Shown: one piece after another, positions 7,266 to 15,268 of the stretch
How positions within the stretch are numbered: position 1 is the first letter of the stretch
How the letters are laid out: every line of letters begins with the position of its first letter
NCBI RefSeq assembly: GCF_025152745.1
Contig: NZ_CP104043.1
Location: 248,001 to 312,000 of the forward strand
Direction of reading: 5' to 3'
Origin: Rhizobium sp. WSM4643
Lineage (GTDB): Bacteria > Pseudomonadota > Alphaproteobacteria > Rhizobiales > Rhizobiaceae
Length of the DNA stretch: 64,000 bases
Notes under the pieces: generated by a model
Told to the model about the DNA's origin: nothing
The model's database searches: none
Seen by the model: only the letters and a program-made list of their open reading frames with translations
Program-made: the position numbers and the translations under genes

Positions 7266-8771
7266 GCGCGGGAACCTTTGGTTTTCCTCCAGCACGTTCA
7301 GATCCATGTGATTGCGCATGTAGCGTTCCGAGGCTTTCTGCAGCGGCTGATAGTCCCATGGATAATAGGCCCCATTGCGCAGCGCCGCATAAACTACCCA
7401 GCGGCGCGCCTGGCTTTCGCGCACGGCTGCGTCGAAATCGGCAAGGTTCCAGCGCCGGCCGGCCTGTTCGACAAGTCTTGCCAAGATCTCGGCATGCGCC
7501 GGATCGGGCGCCAGATTGTCGAGCTCCTGCGGATCGGTCTCGAGATTAAACAGCATCGGCGGGTCCTTCTCGCAAAGCGAGAGTTTGTATCGTCCGTCCC
7601 GGATACAGACGAGCGGCGCCTCGGAACCCTCTGCGGCATATTCCATCGGGACCGGGCCGCGGCTGCCGGTGCCTTGGGCAAGCGCTGCGAGATTCTCGCC
7701 CTCGGTCCATGGCTTCAGCGAGGCGATATCGATCCCGGCAAGTCCTGCCAGCGTCGGCGTCACGTCGAGCGTGGAGACGGGCTGGTCGATCCGTCTGGGC
7801 TTCCAGCCGGGTGCCGCAATCATCAGCGGAACGCGGGCCGATCCTTCGAAGAAGTTCATCTTGAACCAGAGGCCGCGATCGCCAAGCATGTCGCCATGGT
7901 CGGAGGCGAAGAGGACGATGGTGTTTTCGGCCATGCGGCTCCGCTCGAGGACGCCGAGAATGTCGCCGATCTTGTCGTCGACATAGGAGATATTGGCGAA
8001 ATAGCCGCGCCTTGCCCGCCTGATCTGCTCATCGCTGATGTCGAAAGCATCGTGATCGCAGGCTTTCATCAACCGCTGAGAGTGCGGGTCCTGGCGCTCG
8101 AAGGCAATCGGCGCTACCGCCGGATCAAGTGCCGGGCAATCCTCATAGAGGTCCCAGAATTTGCGGCGCGCGACATAGGGGTCGTGCGGATGGGTGAAGC
8201 TGACGGTCAGGCACCAGGGACGCTCGTCGTGTCCGCGCGAGAGATCGAACAGCTTGCGGGCGGCGTGGTAGGCGACCTCGTCGTCATACTCCATCTGGTT
8301 GGTGATCTCGGCAATGCCGGCGCCGGTGACCGAACCCAGATTGTGATACCACCAGTCTATGCGTTCGCCGGGCTTGCTATAATCCGGCGTCCAGCCGAAG
8401 TCGGCCGGGTAGATGTCCGTCGTCAAGCGCTCCTCGAAACCATGCAACTGGTCGGGGCCGACGAAATGCATCTTGCCGGAAAGTGCGGTCTGGTATCCGG
8501 CCGCGCGCAGATGATGCGCATAGGTCGGAATGTCAGAGGCAAATTCCGCCGCATTGTCATAGACGCGGGTTCGGCTCGGCAATTGTCCGGACATGAAGGA
8601 GGCCCGCGCCGGTGCGCAGAGCGGGCTTGCGGTATAGGCGTTGGTGAAACGCAGGGAACGCTCCGCCAATGATTTCAGATGCGGCGCATGCAGAAAATCG
8701 GCCGGGCCATCGGGAAAGAAAGTGCCATTCAACTGATCGACCATCAGGATGAGAATATTCGGACGCGCCAT
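7263..8771 (-). CDS. betC: choline-sulfatase
   Basis: A 502-residue cytoplasmic sulfatase that hydrolyses choline-O-sulfate to choline and sulfate, feeding glycine betaine synthesis and sulfur supply. The sulfatase signature SPLCAPARAS carries the Cys converted to formylglycine. Metal-binding Asp residues are at LMVDQLN and ASDHGDM. Overall wording (NGTFFPDGPADFLHAPHL, ALSGKMHFVGPDQLHGFEER) matches rhizobial BetC closely. AGGAGA precedes the ATG. The divergent LysR gene is of the choline-sulfate-utilisation type. betA, betB and betI are not in this window, and the choline product would be oxidised by enzymes encoded elsewhere. Confidence 0.93.
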   Translation of the reverse strand: MARPNILILMVDQLNGTFFPDGPADFLHAPHLKSLAERSLRFTNAYTASPLCAPARASFMSGQLPSRTRVYDNAAEFASDIPTYAHHLRAAGYQTALSGKMHFVGPDQLHGFEERLTTDIYPADFGWTPDYSKPGERIDWWYHNLGSVTGAGIAEITNQMEYDDEVAYHAARKLFDLSRGHDERPWCLTVSFTHPHDPYVARRKFWDLYEDCPALDPAVAPIAFERQDPHSQRLMKACDHDAFDISDEQIRRARRGYFANISYVDDKIGDILGVLERSRMAENTIVLFASDHGDMLGDRGLWFKMNFFEGSARVPLMIAAPGWKPRRIDQPVSTLDVTPTLAGLAGIDIASLKPWTEGENLAALAQGTGSRGPVPMEYAAEGSEAPLVCIRDGRYKLSLCEKDPPMLFNLETDPQELDNLAPDPAHAEILARLVEQAGRRWNLADFDAAVRESQARRWVVYAALRNGAYYPWDYQPLQKASERYMRNHMDLNVLEENQRFPR

Positions 8772-8853
8772 GTGAAATTGTCTCCTGTGGTCTCAAAGGC
8801 CGGGAAGGTCCCGCTGAGGCGCACGTCGCCCCTTGCTATTTGCAGATCTTATC

Positions 8854-8888
8854 AAAGCCAGTATTGTCATGCCTGTAAAGCTGGCTTT
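8854..8888. promoter_or_regulatory. dyad between betC and its LysR regulator
   Basis: AAAGCCAG (8854-8861) and CTGGCTTT (8881-8888) form an 8-bp inverted repeat with a 19-bp interval in the divergent betC/lysR region, about 30 bp upstream of the regulator start. It is plausibly the LysR-type binding site. The T-run after the right arm also makes it look like a leader hairpin on the plus strand, and the two readings cannot be separated by eye. Confidence 0.35.
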
Positions 8889-8915
8889 TTTCGATAGTTG
8901 CCAAAAGGAATTTTT

Positions 8916-9818
8916 ATGCGAGATCGCCCGCCTGAGCTGGGATCGATGCGCATCTTTACGGAGGTCGCAAGGCTCGGCAGCTTTTCGGCCGCAGCGGCAG
9001 GTCTCGGCCTTACGCAGCCGGCCGTCAGCTATCAGATTCGGCGGCTGGAAGAGCAGTTCGGCGTTGCCCTGCTGCGCCGCCAACACCGCGGCGTCGAGTT
9101 GACCGCGGAGGGGGAGCGGCTTTTCCAGGTCGCGGCCAAGGCGGTCGGTGACATCGATGCCCTGGCGCGCAGTTTCCGCACTGAGGCTCAAAGGCCGGTC
9201 GTCAGACTGAGAACCGACTATGCTTTTTCAGCGCTTTGGCTGATCCCGCGCATGCACGGCTTTCGCCTGCTTCACCCCGAAACGGATATACAGATCGTCG
9301 CCACCCAGAGGCTTGAGCCCGGCCTTCGTGACGACGCCGATGTGGTGGTGGTTTTCGGGACGCGGGCGGAATTCGGCGCTATCGGATCGCTTCTGCTGCA
9401 GGAAAAGGTCGTGCCGGTCTGCACGCGAGGCTTTCTCGATCGCAACGGCCCGTTCGACGATCCGCGGCAGCTTGCCAAAGCGATCCTGATCCATCTCGAC
9501 TCGCCAATGCCATCGCCCTGGTTCGACTGGCGGAGCTATTTTGCTGAATTCTCCGTCATTCGCGATCTCCATGCCGGCCGCGGCGATGTCAGTTTCAACA
9601 CCTACTCGCTGGTCGTCCAAGCGGCTCTCAGCGAACAGGGCGTGGCGATCGGCTGGATGGGACTGGTCGATGCGCTTCTCTCCACACATATGCTGGTGGA
9701 AGCCGGGCCGCCGCTCGAGGCACCCGACCGCGGATACTGGCTGATACGGCCGCGATCGGCAAATATTCACAGCGAGAGGCTCAGCACGTGGCTTGTGGAT
9801 GAAGTCGGCAGGACATGA
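8916..9818 (+). CDS. LysR-type regulator of choline sulfate utilisation
   Basis: A 300-residue LysR-family protein. An N-terminal winged HTH (about residues 5-65, LGSMRIFTEVARLGSFSAAAAGLGLTQ... split here by position) is followed by a periplasmic-binding-like effector domain. It is divergent from betC, the arrangement of the putative choline-sulfate-utilisation transcription factor. It probably activates betC in the presence of choline-O-sulfate or choline. ATG 8916 with AAGGA upstream is preferred to a TTG 18 bp earlier. Confidence 0.87.
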   Translation: MRDRPPELGSMRIFTEVARLGSFSAAAAGLGLTQPAVSYQIRRLEEQFGVALLRRQHRGVELTAEGERLFQVAAKAVGDIDALARSFRTEAQRPVVRLRTDYAFSALWLIPRMHGFRLLHPETDIQIVATQRLEPGLRDDADVVVVFGTRAEFGAIGSLLLQEKVVPVCTRGFLDRNGPFDDPRQLAKAILIHLDSPMPSPWFDWRSYFAEFSVIRDLHAGRGDVSFNTYSLVVQAALSEQGVAIGWMGLVDALLSTHMLVEAGPPLEAPDRGYWLIRPRSANIHSERLSTWLVDEVGRT

Positions 9819-9939
9819 TATTCGGACCGAGGCCGGCGCGTCATTGCATCGCGAATATGCTAGCGCTCAGGAGAGAAGCCTTGTCATGACGGGCGTCGAT
9901 CGACATTGTGGCATCGATTCATAAGGAAGGGCCCGAAGC

Positions 9940-10143
9940 ATGTCGCGAACCATCGGATACGTTATTGGATTGCTTATGATCCTCCTGGGACTGATCTGGA
10001 TCGCCCAGGGAAGCGGCTATTTTCCCTATCCCGCGTCCAGTTTCATGATCAACCAAAGCATCTGGGTTCTCTGGGGAAGCATCATGGTCGTCGCCGGGCT
10101 CGCTGTGACAATTATTATTTCACGGCTGCGCCGGAGAGGATGA
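9940..10143 (+). CDS. small two-span membrane protein (67 aa)
   Basis: A 67-residue hydrophobic protein with two predicted membrane helices (about 5-24 and 40-60), separated by a short polar loop, and a basic C-terminus (SRLRRRG) that should be cytoplasmic. A GAAGGG element lies about 10 bp upstream of the ATG. No named family recognised; similar short proteins are widespread in rhizobia. Confidence 0.65.
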   Translation: MSRTIGYVIGLLMILLGLIWIAQGSGYFPYPASSFMINQSIWVLWGSIMVVAGLAVTIIISRLRRRG

Positions 10144-10243
10144 GCCGGCAACCCGTGCACGGCTTTGAGGGAATTCGACATCGACGAGTTCCTCGAGGTG
10201 AAATATCTGGCCGCTGGCGGCCTGTCGAATTGAGGAGAATGGC

Positions 10244-11035
10244 ATGAGCGCAGCTGATATCGACGGATTTGCGGACAGGATCAGGCAGCACCGGGGCGGC
10301 ATGATCTCCGCCTGGATCGGTATTCCCGACGCTACGCTCGCCAATCACCTGGCGCAGGAGGCCTTCGACACCATCGTGCTGGATATGCAGCACGGCATGT
10401 GGGACATGCCCTCGGCAGCGAACGCCGTTGCCCAGGTGCGCCTTGCCGGCAAGCCGGCGCTGGCGCGCATTCCGGTCGGTGATTTCGCGTCCGCCTCGCG
10501 CCTTCTCGATGCCGGCGCCTCTGGCATCATCGCGCCAATGATCAATTCGGCCGAAGACGCGCAAGCCTTCGTCAAGACCACCAAATACCCACCTCTCGGC
10601 GAACGCAGTTGGGGACCGTCGCTGGCGCTCAACCATACAGGCCTGTCGGCCGATGATTATCTGAAGAACGCCAATGCGCTCACCGTCGCCGTCGCCATGA
10701 TCGAGACCCGGGCGGCACTCGAGGCGATCGACGGCATCCTCGGCGTTGCCGGCATCGATGGCATTTTCATCGGCCCTTCCGACCTTTCGATCGCGCTGTC
10801 GAACGGCGATCAGGTGGCGCCGAACGCCGCCGAGATCGACAGCGCCATGCAGCATGCGGTTTCGCGCTGCCGTGCCCATGGCAAATTCGCCTGCGCCTTC
10901 GCCGGCGACGGCGAGCGGGCCGGTGAACTGCTGAAGTTCGGTTTCGATCTGGTCATTGCCGGTGCCGAGACCGCGCAACTGCGCTCCGGCGCCCGCCGCG
11001 CCATCAATGCCGCCCGCAGGATCGCTTCTGCTTGA
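10244..11035 (+). CDS. HpcH/HpaI family aldolase
   Basis: A 263-residue class II pyruvate aldolase-type protein, the family of 4-hydroxy-2-oxoheptanedioate aldolase and 2-dehydro-3-deoxyglucarate aldolase. Visible motifs are VLDMQHG near the N-terminus, AGASGIIAPM, the metal-ligand Glu in AMIETRAAL, and IDGIFIGPSDLS. It likely cleaves a 2-keto-4-hydroxy acid to pyruvate and an aldehyde. GAGGAGAATGGC precedes the ATG. No clear pathway partner is adjacent, so the substrate remains open. Confidence 0.88.
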   Translation: MSAADIDGFADRIRQHRGGMISAWIGIPDATLANHLAQEAFDTIVLDMQHGMWDMPSAANAVAQVRLAGKPALARIPVGDFASASRLLDAGASGIIAPMINSAEDAQAFVKTTKYPPLGERSWGPSLALNHTGLSADDYLKNANALTVAVAMIETRAALEAIDGILGVAGIDGIFIGPSDLSIALSNGDQVAPNAAEIDSAMQHAVSRCRAHGKFACAFAGDGERAGELLKFGFDLVIAGAETAQLRSGARRAINAARRIASA

Positions 11036-11038
11036 GCG

Positions 11039-11718
11039 TCATTTCACCGATTTGACGGCCAGCCAGATGACGTGACGGGCGCCGCCGCGTTTGCCGTTGG
11101 CGCGCGTGTTGACCGCATCGACGGCAAACCCGCTGCCCTTGAGACGCCGCGTGAAATCAGGGTCCGGACCGGACGACCAGACGGCGAGCACGCCGCCGGG
11201 ACGCAGCGCGTCGCGGCGGCGCGAAGGCCGGTGAAATCATAAAGCCGGTCGTTGGATTTGCGGGTCAGGCCGTCAGGGCCGTTATCGACATCGAGCAGGA
11301 TCGCATCATAAGCAGCCGCGTCGGCGCGGATCGCCTCGCCGACATCGCCCTGGTGGATACCGACGCGCGGATCGTCGAGACAGCCCTGGAAGACTTCGGC
11401 CATCGGTCCGCGCGCCCAAACGATCACGGCCGGCACCAGTTCAGCGACGGTGACGCCGGCATCTTTCGGGAGGATGGCAAGAGCGGCGCGCAGGGTGAAA
11501 CCCATGCCGAGCCCGCCGATGAGCATCCTTGGCTTTGGGTGCGACTTGATCCGATCCCAGGAAAGGGTCGCCAGTGCCTCCTCCGAGCCGCTGAGACGGC
11601 TGTTCATCAGCTCGTTGGCGCCGAGCATGATCGAGAACTCGCTGCCGCGCCGCTTCAGCCGCAATTCGCCGTTTTCACCGGGAATGGTCGCGGAATCGAG
11701 CTGGATCCATGGCAGCAT
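11039..11718 (-). pseudogene. spermidine synthase-like methyltransferase, frameshifted
   Basis: The N-terminal 150 or so residues read as a spermidine-synthase-like Rossmann protein (GGLGMGFTLRAAL, then VAELVPAV and YDAILLDVDNGPD). After LYDFTGLRAA near 11218-11222 the frame is lost. A shift of one base restores a sensible tail: RDALRPGGVLAVWSS, DFTRRL and a C-terminus HVIWLAVKSVK ending at 11039. The total length of 680 bp is one short of a multiple of three, consistent with a single-base deletion. Either the gene is recently inactivated or the base was lost in sequencing; without the shift it encodes a 224-aa protein with an aberrant tail. Confidence 0.75.
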
Positions 11719-11880
11719 GACGGCTTCGCCTCTTATGAAAGGGACTGTCCCCTAGCATAGGGCAGGCGACGAGGCCAGCAAGCCGGCTTCAGATCATCCG
11801 CACCGACGGGTCCGCCCAGCTCTTGTAAAGCTCGCCCAACGGCCGGCCGTTTCAGTCGGCATGTTTGGTTGAGCGAGTGC

Positions 11881-12690
11881 CTATTCGCCGCCTTTCCAGA
11901 GTGCATGAAAGTGCTGCACCGGTCCATGGCCGGAGCCGACGGTGAGGTTGCCGGCAGCCGCGACCGCGCCGGCGAGGTAATCCTTGGCGATGGCGACGGC
12001 CTCCCGCGCCGAGGCGCCCTTGGCGAGCTCGGCCGCCAGCGCGCTGGAGAGCGTGCAGCCGGTGCCGTGGGTGTTCTTGGTCGGCACGCGCCTGGCTTCG
12101 AACCAGTGCAGGCCGGCAGCGGTGGCAAGCACGTCGGGGCTCTCGTCGCTGTCGAGATGGCCGCCCTTGACCAGCACCGCGGCCGGGCCAAGCGCCAGCA
12201 GGCGCTCGGCCTGCGCCGCCATGTCAGCGCGGTTTGTCGCGACCGGCTGGTGCAGCAGGGCGGCGGCTTCCGGCAGGTTCGGGGTCAGAAGCGTGGCAAG
12301 CGGCAGCAGCCGGCGGGTCAGCACGTCGACCGCCTCGGGCGCCAGCAGGGCGGCTCCCCCCTTGGCGATCATGACCGGGTCGATGACGATCGGAATGTCG
12401 CGGTGGTCGGTCAGCGCACCGGCAACGGCGTCGGCGATGCCGGCATTGGCGATCATGCCGATCTTGACGGCATCGACGCGCACATCGGCAAAGACGGCAT
12501 TGATCTGATCGGCGACGAATTGCGGCGGCACCAGATGCACGCCGCTCACCCCTTGCGTGTTCTGTGCCGTCAGCGCGGTCAGCACCGCCATGCCGTAGAC
12601 GCCGCGGGCGGAAAAGGCCTTGAGGTCGGCCTGGATGCCGGCGCCGCCGGAGGGATCGGAGCCGGCGATCGAGAGAACGTTGCGGATCAT
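11881..12690 (-). CDS. thiD: hydroxymethylpyrimidine/phosphomethylpyrimidine kinase
   Basis: A 269-residue ribokinase-fold enzyme that phosphorylates HMP and HMP-P to HMP-PP in thiamine synthesis and salvage. Motifs are SIAGSDPSGGAGIQAD at the N-terminus, DPVM in the middle, and the ATP/anion-hole motif NTHGTGCTLSSA near residue 215. It is the last gene of thiM-thiE-thiD; its ATG overlaps the thiE stop codon by 4 bp, indicating translational coupling. The whole unit is behind a TPP riboswitch. Confidence 0.95.
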   Translation of the reverse strand: MIRNVLSIAGSDPSGGAGIQADLKAFSARGVYGMAVLTALTAQNTQGVSGVHLVPPQFVADQINAVFADVRVDAVKIGMIANAGIADAVAGALTDHRDIPIVIDPVMIAKGGAALLAPEAVDVLTRRLLPLATLLTPNLPEAAALLHQPVATNRADMAAQAERLLALGPAAVLVKGGHLDSDESPDVLATAAGLHWFEARRVPTKNTHGTGCTLSSALAAELAKGASAREAVAIAKDYLAGAVAAAGNLTVGSGHGPVQHFHALWKGGE

Positions 12691-13322
12691 GCGCGGGCCT
12701 TTCGAATTTCTGCGGCGATGCGGCGGGTGGCCGCTTCGGGGTCGGGCGAACCGCAGATGGCGGAGACGACGGCAAGCCCCCGGGCGCCGGCGGCGAACAC
12801 CTGGCCGACATGATCCGCCTTGAGCCCGCCGATCGCGACGGATGGCACCGGCGAGGCCTTGACCAGCCTTGCAAGGCCGTCAAAGCCGATCGGCTGCTTG
12901 TGATCGGCCTTGGTCGGTGTCGCAAACACCGGCCCGACGCCGGTATAGTCGACCAAGCCAGGATCGACGGCGTTCGCAAGCGCCTCGCTCTCGACCGACA
13001 GGCCAAGGATCATCTCGGCACCGACCATGGCCCGCGCTCTGCGCGCATCCATATCCTCCTGGCCGATGTGCAGGCCATCGGCGCCAATGGCGATGGCCGC
13101 CTCGACGTCATCGTTGACGATGAGAAGCGCGCCCGTCCCATCCAGCGCCTGTTTCAAGGCGCGGCCGGTCTCGATCATCCTGATGGTGCCGGCATTTTTG
13201 TCACGCAACTGCACCATGGTGGCGCCGCCGGCAACGGCAAGGCGCGCGGTTTCGACCATGCCGATCCCGGCGCAGAGGTCGGGGTCGAGGACGAGATAGA
13301 GCGAAAGGTCGAAAGCCTTCAT
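12687..13322 (-). CDS. thiE: thiamine-phosphate synthase
   Basis: A 211-residue TIM-barrel enzyme joining HMP-PP and thiazole phosphate to give thiamine phosphate. Visible family motifs are VQLRDK, LIVNDDVEAAI, GADGLHIGQED, YTGVGPVFATPTK and AIGGL. The start at 13322 overlaps the thiM stop by 4 bp (ATGA) and the stop overlaps the thiD start in the same way. A 456-codon open frame covers this gene plus thiM out of phase; only the ThiE part of it is real. Confidence 0.95.
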   Translation of the reverse strand: MKAFDLSLYLVLDPDLCAGIGMVETARLAVAGGATMVQLRDKNAGTIRMIETGRALKQALDGTGALLIVNDDVEAAIAIGADGLHIGQEDMDARRARAMVGAEMILGLSVESEALANAVDPGLVDYTGVGPVFATPTKADHKQPIGFDGLARLVKASPVPSVAIGGLKADHVGQVFAAGARGLAVVSAICGSPDPEAATRRIAAEIRKARA

Positions 13323-14122
13323 GCGGCTGATATCCTTGCCCGGGCATCCAGCGTTTCGGCGTCGAGCGCGGCCAGCGCATCGAGGAAGCGCCAGGAGAAG
13401 GAGCCGGGGCCGGCCGCCCCAAGGGCGGCCTCCTCGCCGGCGATGGCGAAGGTTGCAAGGGCTGCGACCGTCGCGCCGAAGATATCCTGAGGTGCCGTCG
13501 CGGCAAAGGCGCCGACGAGGCAGGTGAGCGAGCAGCCGAGTGCCGTGACCTGCGGCATCAGGACCGATCCGCCTTCGATGCGCACGGCCCGCTCGCCGTC
13601 GGTGACGAAATCGACGGCACCGGTTACGCTGACGACCGCCCGCTGCCGCTCGGCAAGCCATCGCGCCGAACCTTCCGCCTGCTCGACCGGGTCGCGGCTG
13701 TCGACCCCCTGGCCGCGGCTTTCTCCGCCGGCAAGCGCGATGATCTCGGATGCGTTGCCGCGGATGATGGTTGGGCGCAGCGCCAGCAGTTCGGCGACCG
13801 CATTGCGGCGGAAGGCGGTGGCATAATGGGCGACCGGATCGAGCACCCAGGGTTTGCCGGCTGATGTCGCCGCCTTCGCAGCCGCCCGCATGCCGTCGAT
13901 CCATTGCGTCGACAGCGTGCCGATATTGATTGTCACAGCGCTGGCGATCGCGGCGAATTCGCCGGCTTCTTCGGCGGCATGCACCATGGCGGGCGAGGCG
14001 CCTGATGCAAGCAGGACATTCGCGGCGATGTTCATGGCGACGTAATTGGTGATGCACTGAACGAGCGGCGGCTTCTCGCGCATCGCCTTCAGCATCGCTC
14101 CTGGTGTGGTCCTGGTCTGCAT
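13319..14122 (-). CDS. thiM: hydroxyethylthiazole kinase
   Basis: A 267-residue ribokinase-fold enzyme that phosphorylates 4-methyl-5-(2-hydroxyethyl)thiazole for salvage. It shows VQCITNYVAMNIAAN near the N-terminus, VLDPVAHYAT, RGNASEI and VTGAVDFVTDGERA, and a late ALGCSLTCLVGA nucleotide-binding segment. Note that the usual G-x-G-C near the catalytic site reads ALGCSL. It is the first gene after the TPP riboswitch, with a purine-rich AAAAGGGG just before the ATG. thiC, thiG and the oxidase are not in this window, so the unit by itself encodes salvage steps. Confidence 0.93.
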   Translation of the reverse strand: MQTRTTPGAMLKAMREKPPLVQCITNYVAMNIAANVLLASGASPAMVHAAEEAGEFAAIASAVTINIGTLSTQWIDGMRAAAKAATSAGKPWVLDPVAHYATAFRRNAVAELLALRPTIIRGNASEIIALAGGESRGQGVDSRDPVEQAEGSARWLAERQRAVVSVTGAVDFVTDGERAVRIEGGSVLMPQVTALGCSLTCLVGAFAATAPQDIFGATVAALATFAIAGEEAALGAAGPGSFSWRFLDALAALDAETLDARARISAA

Positions 14123-14182
14123 ATGGCCCCTTTTCAGGCGGGGGCGCGCACGGGGCGGTTCGTGCGGACGGTGCCGCGGCCC

Positions 14183-14272
14183 CGAGCGACTCCCTCCGCC
14201 GGCATTACCCGGTTCAGGTTCGAAGGGTGCTTCTCAGCCCGTCTTCCGACGGGCGCCCCTGTCTCTCATCAC
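14183..14272 (-). promoter_or_regulatory. TPP riboswitch (THI element)
   Basis: Read on the minus strand, the leader contains the conserved THI-box blocks in order: GGGGCGCCC, a variable hairpin, GGGCTGAGA, ACCC, GAACCTGAACCGGGTAAT and GCCGGCGGAGGGA. It ends about 60 bp before the thiM start codon. It should bind thiamine pyrophosphate and lower expression of thiMED. No terminator hairpin with a U-run follows, so control is more likely at translation initiation, the usual mode in Proteobacteria. Confidence 0.93.
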
Positions 14273-14367
14273 GCCCTTTTTCGCAGAGAATGGGTCGGAT
14301 GTCATCTCGAAAATGACGGTCCTGCGACCGGCGCGGCGCGATGACGATGAACGATTTTAAGAGATGC

Positions 14368-14397
14368 GCACCCCGCGGATAATCTCTGCCGGGGTGC
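14368..14397 (-). terminator. hairpin downstream of the DUF1349 gene
   Basis: GCACCCCG and CGGGGTGC form an 8-bp GC-rich stem about 60 bp beyond the minus-strand DUF1349 stop codon and upstream of the thi promoter region. Only a short mixed T/A stretch follows, so it is a weak intrinsic terminator candidate. Confidence 0.4.
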
Positions 14398-14457
14398 CTC
14401 TTGGACTCCACTATCTGGATTCGTATATTGCCGTCGAGAATACGACATCGAAATCCC

Positions 14458-15042
14458 CTAGCTCAAGGCATGCAGATTCGTCGTAATCGCCAGCCCAATC
14501 GAAAACTCCGAAAACCGCACCGTCAACCCACTCCGCTCTGGCGTGCAAGCAGTCGGCCCCACCTCATAGAGCTCGGCAGCCGGGAAGGGCGCTAACCGCA
14601 GCAGCGGCCAAAAACTGCCATCGCGCGAAGCCTGGATGCGCATCGCGCCGTTGGCGACGGTGACGCGGATGCGGAAATCTTCCAATTCCCGGAAGGGCTG
14701 AGCGACGGACCAGTCGGATTTGCCGTCGGTGACGACGGTGCTGAGGAAGGCTTCGCCGTCGGTGAACTCGACGCCTGTTTTCATCCAGCGTTTCTCGTCG
14801 ATGCGCACCATCAGGCCGGCCTGGTCGTAGAGGGTGCGGAATTCGCCCTGGACGCGGATCTGCGCGGTGAAGCCGTCGGTGGTGGGAAAGGCGAGGAAAT
14901 GGCCGCTGTCGCGGGTGAAGCCGTAATGGGTTTCTCGCCAGAAATCGGTTTTCTCATCGGTGGTCAAGGTAAGGCCGGCTTCGTTCGCCTGCCAGTGTGC
15001 GGGCTCGTTCAGCCATTTGCCGTCATTGAAGTCGATGCTCAT
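14458..15042 (-). CDS. DUF1349 domain-containing protein
   Basis: A 194-residue beta-sandwich (concanavalin-like) protein of the DUF1349 family. It shows the family core TDFWRETHYGF, FTAQIRVQGEF, DQAGLMVRIDE and TGVEFTDGEAFLS, followed by SRDGSFWPLLRLAPFP. The start at 15042 follows GGGAGAACAGG. There is no signal peptide. The family is related to yeast regucalcin-like carbohydrate-binding folds and has no assigned reaction. It is divergent from the dipeptide-type ABC operon. Confidence 0.85.
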   Translation of the reverse strand: MSIDFNDGKWLNEPAHWQANEAGLTLTTDEKTDFWRETHYGFTRDSGHFLAFPTTDGFTAQIRVQGEFRTLYDQAGLMVRIDEKRWMKTGVEFTDGEAFLSTVVTDGKSDWSVAQPFRELEDFRIRVTVANGAMRIQASRDGSFWPLLRLAPFPAAELYEVGPTACTPERSGLTVRFSEFSIGLAITTNLHALS

Positions 15043-15268
15043 CCTGTTCTCCCGTTCCGTTGAAGCCTCACCGCAGGGCGATCGCCTCACCTTGGCATAA
15101 TGCGCGGCCGTGGTGCAGGCCGGCGCAGCCGAAGATTGTGTGTTTTTCCGGCGTCCGGCTATCCGCCCTAGCATAATCCGTCGCTCGTGCTTGACAGGAT
15201 CGATCCATCTCCTATTCTGTTACAAAAAGATGAATTACATAATTGTGGAACTAAACGGGAGCTCTCAC

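Noticed and set aside
10150..10225. A short coding-like stretch (REFDIDEFLEVKYLAAGGLSN) before the aldolase
   Set aside because: It has no start codon with a ribosome-binding site and is only about 20 codons long; possibly a relic, but not supportable as a feature.
12687..14057. A 456-codon minus-strand open frame
   Set aside because: Only its last 211 codons are a protein (ThiE). The earlier part overlaps thiM out of frame and is not coding.
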